64,000 bases of DNA from Leptoclinus maculatus (Eukaryota; Chordata; Actinopteri; Perciformes; Stichaeidae). The stretch spans positions 3,451,694-3,515,693 of the forward strand of contig JAVDOI010000003.1 of assembly GCA_032191485.1 (NCBI GenBank). The letters are read 5' to 3'. The position numbers and the translations under genes are program-made. Below are positions 46,691 through 58,638 of the stretch, piece after piece. The notes under the pieces were generated by a model. That model had not been told where the DNA came from, did no database searches, and saw only the letters and a program-made list of their open reading frames with translations. Every line of letters begins with the position of its first letter. Within the stretch, counting starts at the first letter, position 1.

Positions 46691-48009
46691 ACTCTTACTG
46701 CAACATACATCCAACACACTTGCCGCCAGTACTCCGCTCGCTCTTTTGCTGCCACACTGCTCCCTTGGAAGCTACAATCTCCCCTTGATGCTGCTACTGC
46801 TGTCACTTCATACCTCCACCCGAGCATCCACCTGTAGAGTCTCCCTGATATGCCAAGCTTGGTGTTTCCTTTTGGGGAGTGACAGGGTCAAAAGCCTTAA
46901 CATTAACCATGATATGGTTACATAGGTTATTAACATGACTTCAAGAGACACTGGGCCGGTGTTGGTCAACGCCACTTCTCTCAACTGACTAGCTCTGTGT
47001 GTCCAACCAGCTGGTTGATGTGTCAGCTACAGAGTGGAATCCTGCACTGTTGAACACAGAGCATAACTGTTTTTCCGAGAGACAAAAAGGCAGAGTCAAA
47101 AAGAAAAGAAAACTGCTGGGGCACATGACCCGCTGCAATGGAAGTGATGTGCCAACGTTTTAAAAAAACAAAACATTTTTTGAACAGCGCAGAGATGTTT
47201 CTTCTGCAGATATCTATTGAGCGTTGCTTGGAAGCCTCTCGTAACAAGAAATCAGAAGGGGGAACAATGTGCTGTGCTTTAAACATTACACAAACAAATT
47301 GAGTTCAAAGAACTAAAGCAAACTTGACAGTCAAACAAAGTCTGCTACATCCCACAGTAGTGCAGATTATAAAAAAAAAACCTGGCTGATGAAACTGTAG
47401 CGGCGAAGCTTTTTGTGCTGAAAAGAAATGTGGTTTTTTTGGCCTCTTCAGACTGAGCTTTGATCAGAACATGTCTGAATGGACAGATACCCTGTATAGC
47501 ACAGCCTCCTACAGCAGCTGTTTTTTTATGAACTTGTCCCAAAACTGTCACCCTGGTTGATGAACGGTGCCCCCCCCCCCCTTTTCAAAGATGCAGCTAC
47601 TTAGGACGGATGGGGGGGGGGGGGGTGGAATGCAGTACAGCAGATGTCTCGGGTGAACTGAAGGCCAGTGGTGTCACTGACATTGTTCGCGTGAGCTAAC
47701 TAACCAACCCTATAGCTGGGAGCAAGAACCTGTCATGAATAAACCAGTGGCTTCAAAAGCTTCTGATGTTATAATATGGTGTTGTGCGTGCTGGTGAGAT
47801 GCCCTGTCATGTACTTAAAAGTAGCCTTGACTGTAATTACACACAGGGTTCAAAATAGAAATCAGATCAGAGGACATATCCTCTTCATGATATACCAAGA
47901 AGACCAGAGTCTTCATCAGAAGAGTGGCACAGCAAAGATAACCTGTCCTTTCCAAATTCATGACGCTGAAGTATTGGTGACATAGGGGGCTATTCGGGGC
48001 TAGTTGGTG
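46691..48009. other. unclassified DNA with facing C and G runs
   Basis: C12 at 47570-47581 and G14 at 47612-47625 face each other across 30 bases. No gene recognised. Confidence 0.55.
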
Positions 48010-48415
48010 TCAGTGTTGCCGCATCAGTTTCTAACCGTATCACAACATAAAACCGGCCCAATTCAATACAAAACAGCCTAAATCATAACTTTGCCCGAAA
48101 CCTCTGTAAGACCATAAAACCAATCAATGCTCAATAGAAAACATATAAACATACAACGCTTCCTATCTGCATCTGTAAGATGAGTAGGCTGACTAGGCAA
48201 CCCACAAAGAACGCAGTCGGACCAACGCATATTCAAATTCCCACGTCAATGTCAACGTGACGACAGCAAGGTTCTCCGTTATCCCGAAAGACGAATATGA
48301 GTCTATAATATGAGTAAAAGGCGCTACATATATATTATATTGTAATATTATAGCGTTTTCTCAATATTAACAGCAGCCCAAATGTCATTTACCAGCCCAA
48401 CACTATTAGCCTAAC
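48010..48415. mobile_element. DNA-transposon remnant, 'CAGTGTTGCC' end
   Basis: TCAGTGTTGCCGCATCAG, AAAACCGGCCCAATTCAATA and AACAGCCTAAATCATAAC on the left, and CAGCAGCCCAAATGTCATTT and CCAGCCCAACACTATTAG on the right, recall a fish element with GCCCAATT-rich ends. Diverged; the class is uncertain. Confidence 0.4.
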
Positions 48416-49039
48416 ATTGAAAATGTATGTAGTATAATAGGCCAGGTTGCTGATCAAGTCCAAATCTTAGCCAATCATATTTAAATTCCCTCTATGCTAA
48501 TATGCAAGATATCCAACAGCCATAATATCAATCCACAATATCCGCACATTCAGTTGATTGATATCTATTTTCATGCTACTAAAAAAAAAAACAGCAAAGT
48601 GGTTAGATGAACAAGAGAAAACTCAAACAATTACGCCGGCGTAATTACACATCAATCTTACGAGCAACACTCTTTTGTCAGACTGCTAAAATGTTTGTCA
48701 CCGATGCATTTGACACTTTAGAGAGAAAGTCATTTCACAGAAACGTCCTGGTGGCTGCGTGATTAGGCTCAGTGTCGCGGTGTGTAAAAGCTTTTTGCTG
48801 TCATGGAGAAGTGCTATTGAATTACTTTTCAATTCATGAATGCCCTTTGCACTTATTTTATTCATGATTTTTAATTTTTTTTTGCAGTTTCAATACAATT
48901 TCTTACTTTAAAGAAACACACGCAAAGACGTGTGAAGTGGTACGAAAACTAAAGCAGTTAGTGATATTAGTTATCGTAAAGCTGGAAGTGCAGTGAAGGT
49001 AACGGTATCTCTGACAAGCGAGATGAACACCTCTCATAA
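48416..49039. other. unclassified non-coding DNA
   Basis: AT-rich; no gene or repeat recognised. Confidence 0.5.
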
Positions 49040-49060
49040 AACACACACACACACACACAC
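49040..49060. repeat. (CA)n microsatellite
   Basis: About 10 CA units. Confidence 0.93.
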
Positions 49061-50875
49061 GACTCGTAAATGCATTTCAGCTGGCGATCACTCGAGCCGT
49101 CATCCTATCAAAGACTCCAACAAAATGTGAAATTAGGTCTCGAAAAATCAGACATCTGGAAGCAAAACTTACAGTCATGAAAAAGACAGCAGCCGCCTGG
49201 ATGCCTACCTTGATTAAAAAGTATTGATTGAGAACAAGAGGGGCGGCCGGGCTATTTTCTGTAAGTCGTGGAGAAAAACAACCCAGTCGTGCTCCACAAA
49301 CTCTCGGCTTTCTCTGGTTTTATGACCTGTAGTTTCTGTCCCATCCTCCATTTAGCCAGTCGAAGGCCTTGAGTGCCACACTCTGCCGACAGCCTTTTAA
49401 ACAGAGCCATCTATGATGTTCACGGTGAAGGCGCTTGAATTAGAGTTTGTTTAACCTCGCAATTGTACCTCGTGCTGACTGGTGAACGAACGTGGCAATT
49501 TTCTTTTGTCTCCTGCTCCACAGTAAGTGGATTCAGTTATTACTAAGATCCAACGTCTGCATCTCTTAATAACAGACTCAAATGTGGTGGACACGCAGAT
49601 GCACAACAAATCGCTAATACATTTCTATATCTGTGGCTGATGCCAGACTACCATTGCTGGAGTGAGGTCGAGGCATGTGTTACATCTCTGCGCTCTGATG
49701 ACGATCGGCCAATAGAAGAGGAGTTGACCCCATGACACACTTTAAATGACAGCCTCCTCTTTTGCGTAATAAAGAGATAAATGCATCATGAAATGTGAAA
49801 AGAAACAAATGAATGAGGAAATACATAGCGAAAAATGCAAAGATCAAATAATCAATAAATAATATAACAAAATGTATTAATTCATTTAAAACGAATGTTT
49901 AATAAGTTCAAATAAATACAAAAATATTTTCAGAATTAAATGTTCAAATGAAGGCTTATTTACTATTACATTCTTTGGGAGTTTTCTATAATATTAATAA
50001 TGGTCCAAAATCTCAAATATATCGTTTATTAACTGTAGAAATTCAGTATGTAATGAAGATTTGCTGAAACACTTACAGTTTACTGTATTGCAATCTTATC
50101 TTTTGTTTACAGAAAAACTGTAAACCCCTTTAAATAAATGTATATTTGAATGACTGCGTGCAATCTAATCCACATGAAAAAAACAACTGCTTTTCAGATC
50201 TCGTGCTTCATTAAAACCAGGATACTGTTAGCATGCAAAATCCCATATTAGCCAAACTCTATGTGAAATTACACACTCATGCAGTAATCTGCCTTTTGTA
50301 TATCTAACTCTGCGTCTCTGTAATGGATCTTGAATGCAATATCTGAAATGTTGAAATTCATCTTTACCTGAATTAAGCTCTTAATGGAGGCAAGCGAGGA
50401 GAAGCGCAATCAATCCAAAGTGTGGGCGTACGCTGACATCTCATGCTGTCTCGGGAACATTTTCAGCCAAATAGCTTCATGGGAGTTTTGTGCTAACTAC
50501 TGTAATGAGACTAACACTCATTTGGTTTAATTGCACTGTATGTAAAGAATGTGTTATCAGCAAATTAATTACAGACTGGTACGGTATTATCTGAAATCAC
50601 TTTAATGACGCACAATAATTATTAACAGCTACAGATCAGAACACAACAGGTGACCGTTTAGACTCTTAATTACATCTCAAGCAGTGTCGGAGCTCTCAGG
50701 TGAAGTGAGACACAGTGTCAGAGACTAAACACTGACATTTGATCACGTATAACCACCTAATTCAATAGAAAATAGCTGTTGGTAACCAGCCGTGGCGTAT
50801 GAATAGCAATAAGAACACCTTTCTTGCTTTTTGTGTGTCATCCGTACACCATGGAGTCTGCACTGACTGCAAGGG
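49061..50875. other. repeat-free AT-rich DNA, possibly regulatory
   Basis: No transposon is recognised in about 1.8 kb, which is unusual here. 50230-50700 carries several TAAT-core words (CAAATTAATTACAG, CTTTAATGACG, ACAATAATTATTAAC, CTTAATTACA). No open frame. Confidence 0.4.
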
Positions 50876-51118
50876 GAACGCATCCGTAGTCTTAAATACA
50901 TATTTAACTTGGTTTACGTTATTTGAAGCCCAACCATGATGTTTTACCTCAACCACACTAAGTGCTTTTGTTGCCTAAGCCTAACATGGACCATCACCGT
51001 AGTTTTGTTATCTAAAGAGCAGACGTCACCATCGTTTTAGTTGCCTAAAGCAAACATTTCATGGTAACAAATGACGTTAAATTGTGTAATAATGACCCAT
51101 GGAAACATTGTTAATGTT
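50876..51118 (+). repeat. 'CTAAACCTAACC' dispersed repeat, copy E
   Basis: GAAGCCCAACCATGATGTTT, GTGCTTTTGTTGCCTAAGCC and GTTTTAGTTGCCTAAAGC are diverged forms of the family words. The middle part looks internally duplicated. Confidence 0.55.
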
Positions 51119-51183
51119 GTACTAGATGCCTTCCCATGCAATCGAGTTGTGGTGCAATGCTAACTTTGTAAATAAAAAATAAA

Positions 51184-51185
<2 letters not shown>

Positions 51186-51226
<41 letters not shown>

Positions 51227-51234
51227 TATATTAT

Positions 51235-51279
<45 letters not shown>

Positions 51280-51280
51280 C
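51186..51280. repeat. (TA)n microsatellite replacing the L2 3' end
   Basis: TA units with a few AA and TT slips over 95 bases. It begins exactly where the L2 coding remnant stops. Confidence 0.95.
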
Positions 51281-51825
51281 TGAACGCTGCTTCTCCATGT
51301 TTAGTTCTGACTCTGGGATTAGAAAGTAGACCAGTCCCAGACGACCTAAGGGGTCGGGATGGTTCATAAGGTAGCAGCAGATCAGAGATGTATTTTGGCC
51401 CTAAACCATTCAGTGCTTTATAAACCAACAGCAGGATTTTAAAGTCAATTCTTTGTTGGACAGGAAGCCAGTGTAAAGACCTCAGAACTGGAGTGATGTG
51501 ATCCACTTTCTAGGTCTTAGTGAGGACTCGAGCTGCAGCGTTCTGAATCAGCTGCAGCTTTCTGATTGACTTGTTACAGAGACCTGTAAACACACCGTTA
51601 CAGTAGTCCAGTCTACTGAAGATAAATGCATGGACAAGTTTGTCCAAATCCTGTTGAGACATCAGTCCTCTAACCCTTGATATATTCTTCAGGTGATAGG
51701 AGGCTGATTTAGTAATTGTCTTGATATGGCTGTTCAGGTTGAGGTCTGAATCCAGAACTACACCTAGATTCCTGTCTTGGTTTGAGGTTTTCAATGTTTT
51801 ATTGATCAAACAGACAACAACAGTC
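51281..51825 (-). pseudogene. L2/Maui-like LINE reverse transcriptase, C-terminal fragment
   Basis: Minus-strand coding remnant from the C-terminal half of an L2-type reverse transcriptase. In order: RNLGVVLDSDLNLNSHI, LVHAFIFSRLDYCNGVFTGL, KLQLIQNAAARVLT, LRSLHWLPVQQRIDFKILLL, VYKALNGLGPKYISDLL and RTKHGEAAFSY. The catalytic motifs lie upstream and are missing. A TAG at 51510-51512 interrupts an otherwise continuous frame. The last residues and 3' untranslated region are replaced by the TA microsatellite. Not functional. Confidence 0.85.
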
Positions 51826-52795
51826 CCACATCATGCAAATGTGGAGCAACCTTCCATTGGCCCTCATCACAGCACCATATAGAGCCGACCCGTTCTCTCC
51901 GGTGCGTCTTGTTGCTTCCTGTCAGCAGCTGGTCTGCAGCGGTCCCACAAACAGAATGTTATCAACAAACAAATCAGTGTTTCATCAAAAGGGAAACGAG
52001 AGCCCATTCAGCCATACTTCACTGACTGACAGCATTGTGAATATTTAATGGAATATTTGATGTGTGTTTTCGAAGAAGTCAACCAGATGTGATACATGGA
52101 CGGAGCAGCAGCGCCACATGTAGAGCGCCGTTTGCAGGCCACTTCATTTTGGGACACCGATCGGGGGACATTTAATCTGCAACTCAGCAAAAAAATGTCA
52201 AACGGGTAAATGAGTGACAGCAGTGCGTGTCCCACTCTTGTTTCATTTGTCCATTGTTTAATGCATTCAATCCAACATATAATCAATAGATCTGACCATG
52301 TCTTCTTCAACTGTTGTTCTCAAACCAGGGATACGAGATACATCTAAGGGGTCATGAGATCTAATTATTCAATAATACACAGATACATAAACCAGACTTT
52401 AGTCCCAGGTTGTGCTGGACAGCCCAGTGCTGAGCATCTGATTTAACAACACTTACTGCTGTTCTGAAGGTGTTTCCAGAATCCCCAAAGGCTCCTCCAA
52501 CCATCTGGATGAAACCATATTTCCATCTGACGCACAATTATGAACCCCGTTTTCTCAACGTTTCCCGTTTTCCGGCTGTGTATTCTGCTGTTTTTGGTCT
52601 GACAGGAGACAACAGGTGGACGGTTGGTCGTACAGAGCAGAGGACTTGGACACCTGAAAAGGGCGTTCTGGTCTTGGGGCGCATGTGTTGTTAGACAGGG
52701 CTGATGAGTTCATCACGGAGTTGACCTTAAAGCCCCCGTCTAACCTTCTCAAGCTAAGAACTTAAGCTAAGAAGTCTTTGACAGATATGAAAACC
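51826..52795. other. unclassified non-coding DNA
   Basis: No gene or repeat recognised. Confidence 0.5.
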
Positions 52796-52995
52796 TCAGT
52801 TAAAGGGACGGTGTGTAGGATTTAGTGGCATCTAACGGTGAGGTTGCACATTGCAACCAACCGTTAGATGCCATATGGGAAGCTTTAGACAGTATTGTAA
52901 GTGCATTGAGAGTTTAGTGCTCTACTGAGATATGTCCACGACAGGAGAAGAATAAACGCTTGTGTTTGTTTTGGGAAAGAAAAGAAAGAAATCTT
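52796..52995 (+). repeat. dispersed fish repeat 'GGGACGGTGTGTAGGATTTA' containing a hairpin
   Basis: AAAGGGACGGTGTGTAGGAT and TTAGTGGCATCTAACGGTGA match the start of a repeat common in percomorphs. From 52857 on the sequence departs from the usual one and instead completes a hairpin (see next entry). The right limit is uncertain. Confidence 0.55.
52827..52872. repeat. 46-base hairpin with 20-bp stem
   Basis: GGCATCTAACGGT pairs with ACCGTTAGATGCC, and GGTTGCA pairs with TGCAACC, with a GA/A bulge and a three-base loop. Confidence 0.9.
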
Positions 52996-54126
52996 TGCTT
53001 GTCACTCACAGAGCTCAGCAAAGACAGCACAATTACCAGGTAGTACAATCAGAGGTACAGCCATTATAGCTAACAGCCTGGAACCTCTCATTGTTTCTCC
53101 TCAATCACGGACCTGCCGTACTGTACTGTGGGCACTCTGATTGTCTCGGGAGTCTGCGAATGTGTTTCAGTGCAGAGTGTTGAGAGAGAAAGCACAAAGG
53201 ATTCCCTGCTCTCATGTTCACATGCTGATTTACGACTGCTGCACAGTCTACATCTCGTCTGTCATGAGGAAATAAAGTGTCCGTCAAAAGCACCGCTCGA
53301 GGGCTTTAACTTTAATTTGATATAGATCTTTGACATATATTTAACTCCTGCACTAATGCAACGTTGTGACATATACAGGTTACCCATTTACATAAAGCGG
53401 GCACACTGACCCTGTGAGTGGTTACAAATCGCCGGCAAACCTGCTGGTTCTTCTGGAAATGATGTAAGCAAAGGAAAAGATCATAAAGATCTGCGTCCCA
53501 CGAGAAACTGGACGGCAATTTAGATACCACTGACGTTGTAGTATTGAGATGTTTTACTGTGAATCAACACAGTGTTTGACAAATGTATTTGTCCAAAGGT
53601 ATATTCAAGTACCTGAACTTCTATCTGAATTAGTAAACCCTGAAGACAAGTTATTTAAAATTGCACTATTTGAAATCTGCGTAACAGTCTGAGGAGGAGA
53701 ATTCAAACCACATTCAATCGGACAGAGTAAAGCATTTCAATGCCATATAATCAGCAGGATTACATTTCAACATCAAATACATTACGTTGTTTATAGTTCA
53801 AATCAGCCTTTTTTAGTTTCCATACACTATGACCCTGAATATAATAATACTGAAAAGAACTGTGGCAAGATGTGTCTCCTTTCACATAATTCACTTAAAT
53901 GAGCTAAATACGAGATCGGGAGCATTTCTGTTGCCTCTTAATTGCTCTCAACTCAACTATATCTTTACATATCAAATGTTTGTTTTGCTGCTATTGTTAT
54001 GTTATGCATATCTAATATAGCACCTTTAACACCAAAAGCAAACCCCTCACCCCTTTTGGTTTGCGAGTCTGAGGCCGTTTTGCTTCACTTTCGGGCACGG
54101 TTACTAGTTGAACAAACCACGCCCAA
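52996..54126. other. unclassified non-coding DNA
   Basis: No gene or repeat recognised. Confidence 0.5.
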
Positions 54127-54178
54127 CAGTGATGTCAAGGTGCACTGAACCCACCCCGAGTGCACTTCGACATCACTG
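54127..54178. repeat. short palindromic dispersed repeat, copy 3
   Basis: CAGTGATGTCAAGGTGCACT and AGTGCACTTCGACATCACTG are complementary at 18 of 20 positions, separated by 12 bases rich in C. It is the best-kept palindrome of the family at 512 and 7545. Confidence 0.75.
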
Positions 54179-55380
54179 CAAAGAGGCGGAAACGTTTTTA
54201 TCCCTGGAAGTCAGTAAAAGTAAAAAGAAAATTCCCTGTTGACATAAACTCTCAGCCACCCGTAATACAAACAATAAGAAGTTGGGGATGGGGGAATACA
54301 GCGAACCTCTGTAGCACTTTGTTGAATGAGACAGTTTCAGTGTTTTTTAGATGTCACCATCGAAATGTGACAACTTCCCCGATATCATCTGTGATGAACC
54401 CTGACAGGAAGCAGAGTCTGGTGGCTGGCTGTCACACTGAAGCACTTCCAGCAACTGAGATCAGGCCACAGGCGTCGGCAACGTCACTTACAAGTTAGCA
54501 CCACTGCCACAAAAACACTTAGAGTGAAACCAACTCGCACTGAATCCATGAATATGACACAACGTAACCTTAATTATACTTTTATTTCTTTTGAATTATT
54601 AATGGAGGATGAATGACTTTAGAGTTACTCAGCTTTAAAAAAAGAAATGTCTCGACTACAATCTGTCCTGATGACGAATGCATCGCTCTGTGTGTTCGAA
54701 ACAGTCCAAATGATTTGAAAAGTCAAGTGCTTTTTAGGTTCCAGCATCAGACGTATAGTTCATCAAATACTGTGGTTGACATTTGCATATTACAAACCAG
54801 TTTCCACCCAGTGGTCCGTCGGAGGAGAAGAGAACTAAAGTGAGTGGAGCTGATAAGAAAGAGGGGTTCCCGTGTTTTCATACTGCGTAGGCTAACCTTT
54901 TAAAATGCCATCCTTTGTCATCGAGGACCGACCCTCTCCTCCCCTAGGAGAGCGGTGTCACCGCGGCAACGCCACCCACGTTGAATTGTCCTCCGCTGAG
55001 ATGAATGTAATTGAAGGTTCCGGTTCAACAAAACAGAATCATTGTTGCTAGATAAACGTTGCACACATTTAGAGGAGGAACGGAGTAAAAGTAACCCGCG
55101 GTCTTCTGCAGCATGCGAGTGTGTGTCGCTTTGTGTGAACGGGGGGGGGGGCAAGATGAACTGACGTCGTATTAAGCTTGTTTTTGGGATGTGATCCAGC
55201 TAGCTGACAGCACCCTTTACACCCTGCATGCATAAGCGAGTACATTACAACCTGACAAACACACATGGAGCTTCAGGGCCGAGGCCTCTTTGTGTAAGCC
55301 TCATCCCCAAAACAGATTTTACATCAACAAAGAATTTTTTCAGAATTTGAAATGCGTTATTACCCCTGCATACATAATAC
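54179..55380. other. unclassified non-coding DNA
   Basis: G10 run at 55141-55150. No gene recognised. Confidence 0.5.
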
Positions 55381-55396
55381 CCCCCCCCCCCCCCCC
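55381..55396. repeat. C16 homopolymer
   Basis: Sixteen C in a row. Confidence 0.95.
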
Positions 55397-57100
55397 GTGT
55401 CATGAGATAAAATATTCCATCTTGTGTTCGGCACCGGAGGGCTCAACTTACAGTCAATTACTGTATGCGGCTTCATCGTATATCTTGCATGCAAATGCGA
55501 CTATAAATACCCCCGACTCATCTCTCAGATGCATCACCCTGTCAGGGTGTTAAACAGTGAGCTGTGACACACCGCAGGTCTCTCACTGTGTCGCAGCTCT
55601 TCGCCACATCTCAGTCGTGTGCTGCTGGGACATGCAAACTTAATTTTACGCCATAGATTACTTCGTATGAATAGTACGTTAGTACGCGATTTGGACACAT
55701 CAGTAAGTGTTGCATAGTATGTAGTATACACATACAAGTTACTGTGCAATTTCAAACACAGCCCCAGCATTTGAAGGGGTTTGGCTGTTTTACTCTTCAT
55801 TAAGTTTGGATTATGTCATTTACTTTTTTTGCTATTTGCTAACTTTGGGTGGATTTAGGTGAAATCTACTGAGACAACGAGACAAAACGTAGTAAAATAA
55901 ACACTTAAATGTGTATTTTTTATTTATTTTTTTTGCTTTCCACAAGTCTGAAAGAAGACCTGGTATGGAATCTCAAAAATGATTGTGGTTTTTGCCTGTC
56001 TCCACTTAAGGACATGACTTAAACACAGCATTAGCCGTCTAGTTAGCTAACTCTGTTGCATAATGCAGTCAATTTGATATTACTGAACCAGAGTGCTGTC
56101 GGCTAACTGCTAACTTGGTCTTTAGCACCATTTCATTAGCTTATGCAAATCTGAAATGTAGACACCAAAGATAAAGATGGACAGACATACACATGTCCCA
56201 TCCCAGCACATCCTTCCGACTCATAGACATTCATCAGCTGTTATAGTTGGATAATTATAAAATATTTTCACATATCAAGCATCTGACCGTCTGGCATCAT
56301 CTGGCATCCCAACGCTCCGCCTTACAGCACACCCCATCCATCGGTGTGGGGGCGGGAGGCCTCGCGGTGAGACTGCTTGCAACTGTTAAGCACCGTGATA
56401 ACGATTAAGTGGCTGGTGCTTTGAGCCGGGGTGCGCTCTAATTCCTCTCGCAGCAGATTTTGCTCAAACACAGATGAATTATGGAGCAGAGGCCCACCGA
56501 AGCGTTCCGCAAGCTGTATCAACGATGCTGCAGAGCTAAAGATAGAGCCGGCAACAGGTCAGGTTCGCCCTCCCCTGCACGAAGCCCACAGTGGTGGAAA
56601 AACACCACCGCCATGTTGAGAGCCGTTAAGAGGCAATAGCACCTTTAAATCAACAGAGGATAAGTCTCTGCGTCTGAATCATTTCTTATGCCTTGTAAAG
56701 TCTGTCTGCACGCACCGTACTGTTTGTGTGTGTTTTCGTCTTTTACATCGGGCGCACTAGTGTAAGGTGACTTTAGGGAGCGCTGCTTCTTTGACGGCAT
56801 CGTTCATTAGCATTCAAAGGGACAGCCCCGGTCCGACCGCCCAGTGCTGGGATCAAAACGTTGCCAACAGCAGGGCAGGGGGACGTGCGTAGCATTCCCT
56901 CTGACCTTGAGTCTTTGAGGCGCCTCATTTGCAGCACAGGTGTCATGTGCAAATCCCCTCAGATAGATAATGTCACGGGTGCACTCGGCAACCTGTCATG
57001 TTATTATGACAGGTCTGTTTGCAGAGAGAGATTGGATCTGATTCGGAAGGACAGTACAGCAGCTCTTTGATGATCTAGATCCTGGTGGTAATAATGGTAG

Positions 57101-57106
<6 letters not shown>
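55397..57106. other. unclassified non-coding DNA
   Basis: No gene recognised. A short inverted pair ACCTGTCAT and ATGACAGGT lies at 56991-57014. Confidence 0.5.

Positions 57107-57136
<30 letters not shown>
57107..57136. repeat. (GT)n microsatellite
   Basis: About 15 GT units. Confidence 0.95.
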
Positions 57137-57138
<2 letters not shown>

Positions 57139-57655
57139 GATGTGCAGAGACTTGTGAAAGACAAGACAAAGTCAATGGAAACTCTCAGCCCTTAATGTTG
57201 CCTCGTGCAAGTGTACCACTGACTAATAAGGGCCTCATGACTCATTCTGTTCTCTTGCTCTCTGTTGAGTTCAATTTAAAGAGCCACTCCCGAAGACTTT
57301 GCGTGTCAAAGTCAATTTAGTAGTAATGCTTGGTACTTCTCATCCTGGGAAAACAGTTGTCCGATGTCTTCTGTGTTTTCTGGAGCTTTGTCAAGTTTCA
57401 GCCAGGCGGCAACCTCCGGTTCTGCCGAGTGGAGCCATCGCGGAAGTGTCTTAAACTTGAATTCTCTCTACTGAGGAGCAGGGGGCGAGTCCTCCGGTTA
57501 AAAGTCTGATTGAACTTCTCTCTTGACGATGACTACTTACATACAGTCTTTACATTATGGGGAGTGTAGGATCCAGTGATTTTGGAGCTTGACCATACCA
57601 GGGGTCAAAAGTCAAGGTGTCTCGACCTCTGTTGCATCTATTTTTGCCCAAATTC
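57137..57655. other. unclassified non-coding DNA
   Basis: No gene recognised; the right part may already belong to the composite repeat that follows. Confidence 0.45.
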
Positions 57656-57915
57656 AGCCATGCTCGACACTTTTTGTCCAGACTGAAATATCTCAACAAC
57701 TAAAAGATGAAAGATGCTATGAAACTTTGTGCAAATATTCTTCGTCCCTCTGGATGAATCCTACTTGGATGGATTGCCATGAAGTTTGGTACACGCGTTC
57801 TTGTCCCCCTCAGGATGAACTGTTATTACTTTGGTGATCCATGAACTGTTTGTCTTGAGCAATCAACATAAACATGTGATAGAGTATCCAATACATTGGT
57901 TCAGGGCCAATATTT
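57656..57915 (+). repeat. composite fish repeat, long copy, first part
   Basis: TTTTTGTCCAGACTGAAATA, TCTCAACAACTAAAAGATG, CCTCTGGATGAATCCTACTT, GGATGGATTGCCATGAAGTT, CCCCCTCAGGATGAACTGTT and CCAATACATTGGTTCAGG keep the order of the family. It runs in the opposite direction to the pieces at 27081 and 27741. Confidence 0.65.
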
Positions 57916-58139
57916 GACTTTCCATAAAATGTGCTGGCTGATACAGACGCCATCTTGTGTCGAAAAGGAAGAGGAAGTTGTCATCATCCCACCCCTACCC
58001 ATGTGATATCACAGGAAAGCCCAGGGTGTCCTCTTTAGAGTACAGCAGGACTTGATAGGGTAACTAGAATGAGTAAAAGGAGAGATGCAAAACCAAACTG
58101 TCCACTACAGAGGACACCCATGAATAGGCTGGGTCTCAG
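57916..58139. other. DNA interrupting the composite repeat
   Basis: About 220 bases that do not match the repeat separate its two collinear parts. They contain GGAAAGCCCAGGGTGTCCTC and no recognised ends. Confidence 0.4.
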
Positions 58140-58262
58140 GAGGATACACACAAGTCAAGATGTTTCCATCAGCCTCAGCTTTAATTTGTGTTTAGTGCTA
58201 ATTAGAAAATGTTAGCACGTAAACACACTAAACTAAGATAATGATCATGGTTTATATTACAA
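58140..58262 (+). repeat. composite fish repeat, long copy, second part
   Basis: TTTCCATCAGCCTCAGCTTT, GTGTTTAGTGCTAATTAG, AAAATGTTAGCACGTAAACA and CACTAAACTAAGATAATGAT continue the family order after the interruption. Confidence 0.65.
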
Positions 58263-58558
58263 AGATATATTACCCTGGATGATAAATTGACCTCGCTCCC
58301 CACGTGTAAAGTAATTATTAGATTTTTTATTGTTTTGGTTTTCTTTTCTTACGGCAATGAAAGACTAATTGAATATTGATAGAATGAAGTCTGTTATGAT
58401 GAAAGTCGACATTTTGGCACTCATTAACTGATAGGCAAGAAGTAAATACAATCTAATTCTCGAGGAACACAGCAGTCTGCTCTTTCCTTGGAAGTTGTGG
58501 CTTTGGTTTGGGATCAGATGACCGACAAGACTTCAATGTATCATCTGAAGCATCAATG

Positions 58559-58561
<3 letters not shown>

Positions 58562-58634
<73 letters not shown>
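58562..58634. repeat. (GT)n microsatellite
   Basis: About 36 GT units. Confidence 0.97.
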
Positions 58635-58638
<4 letters not shown>

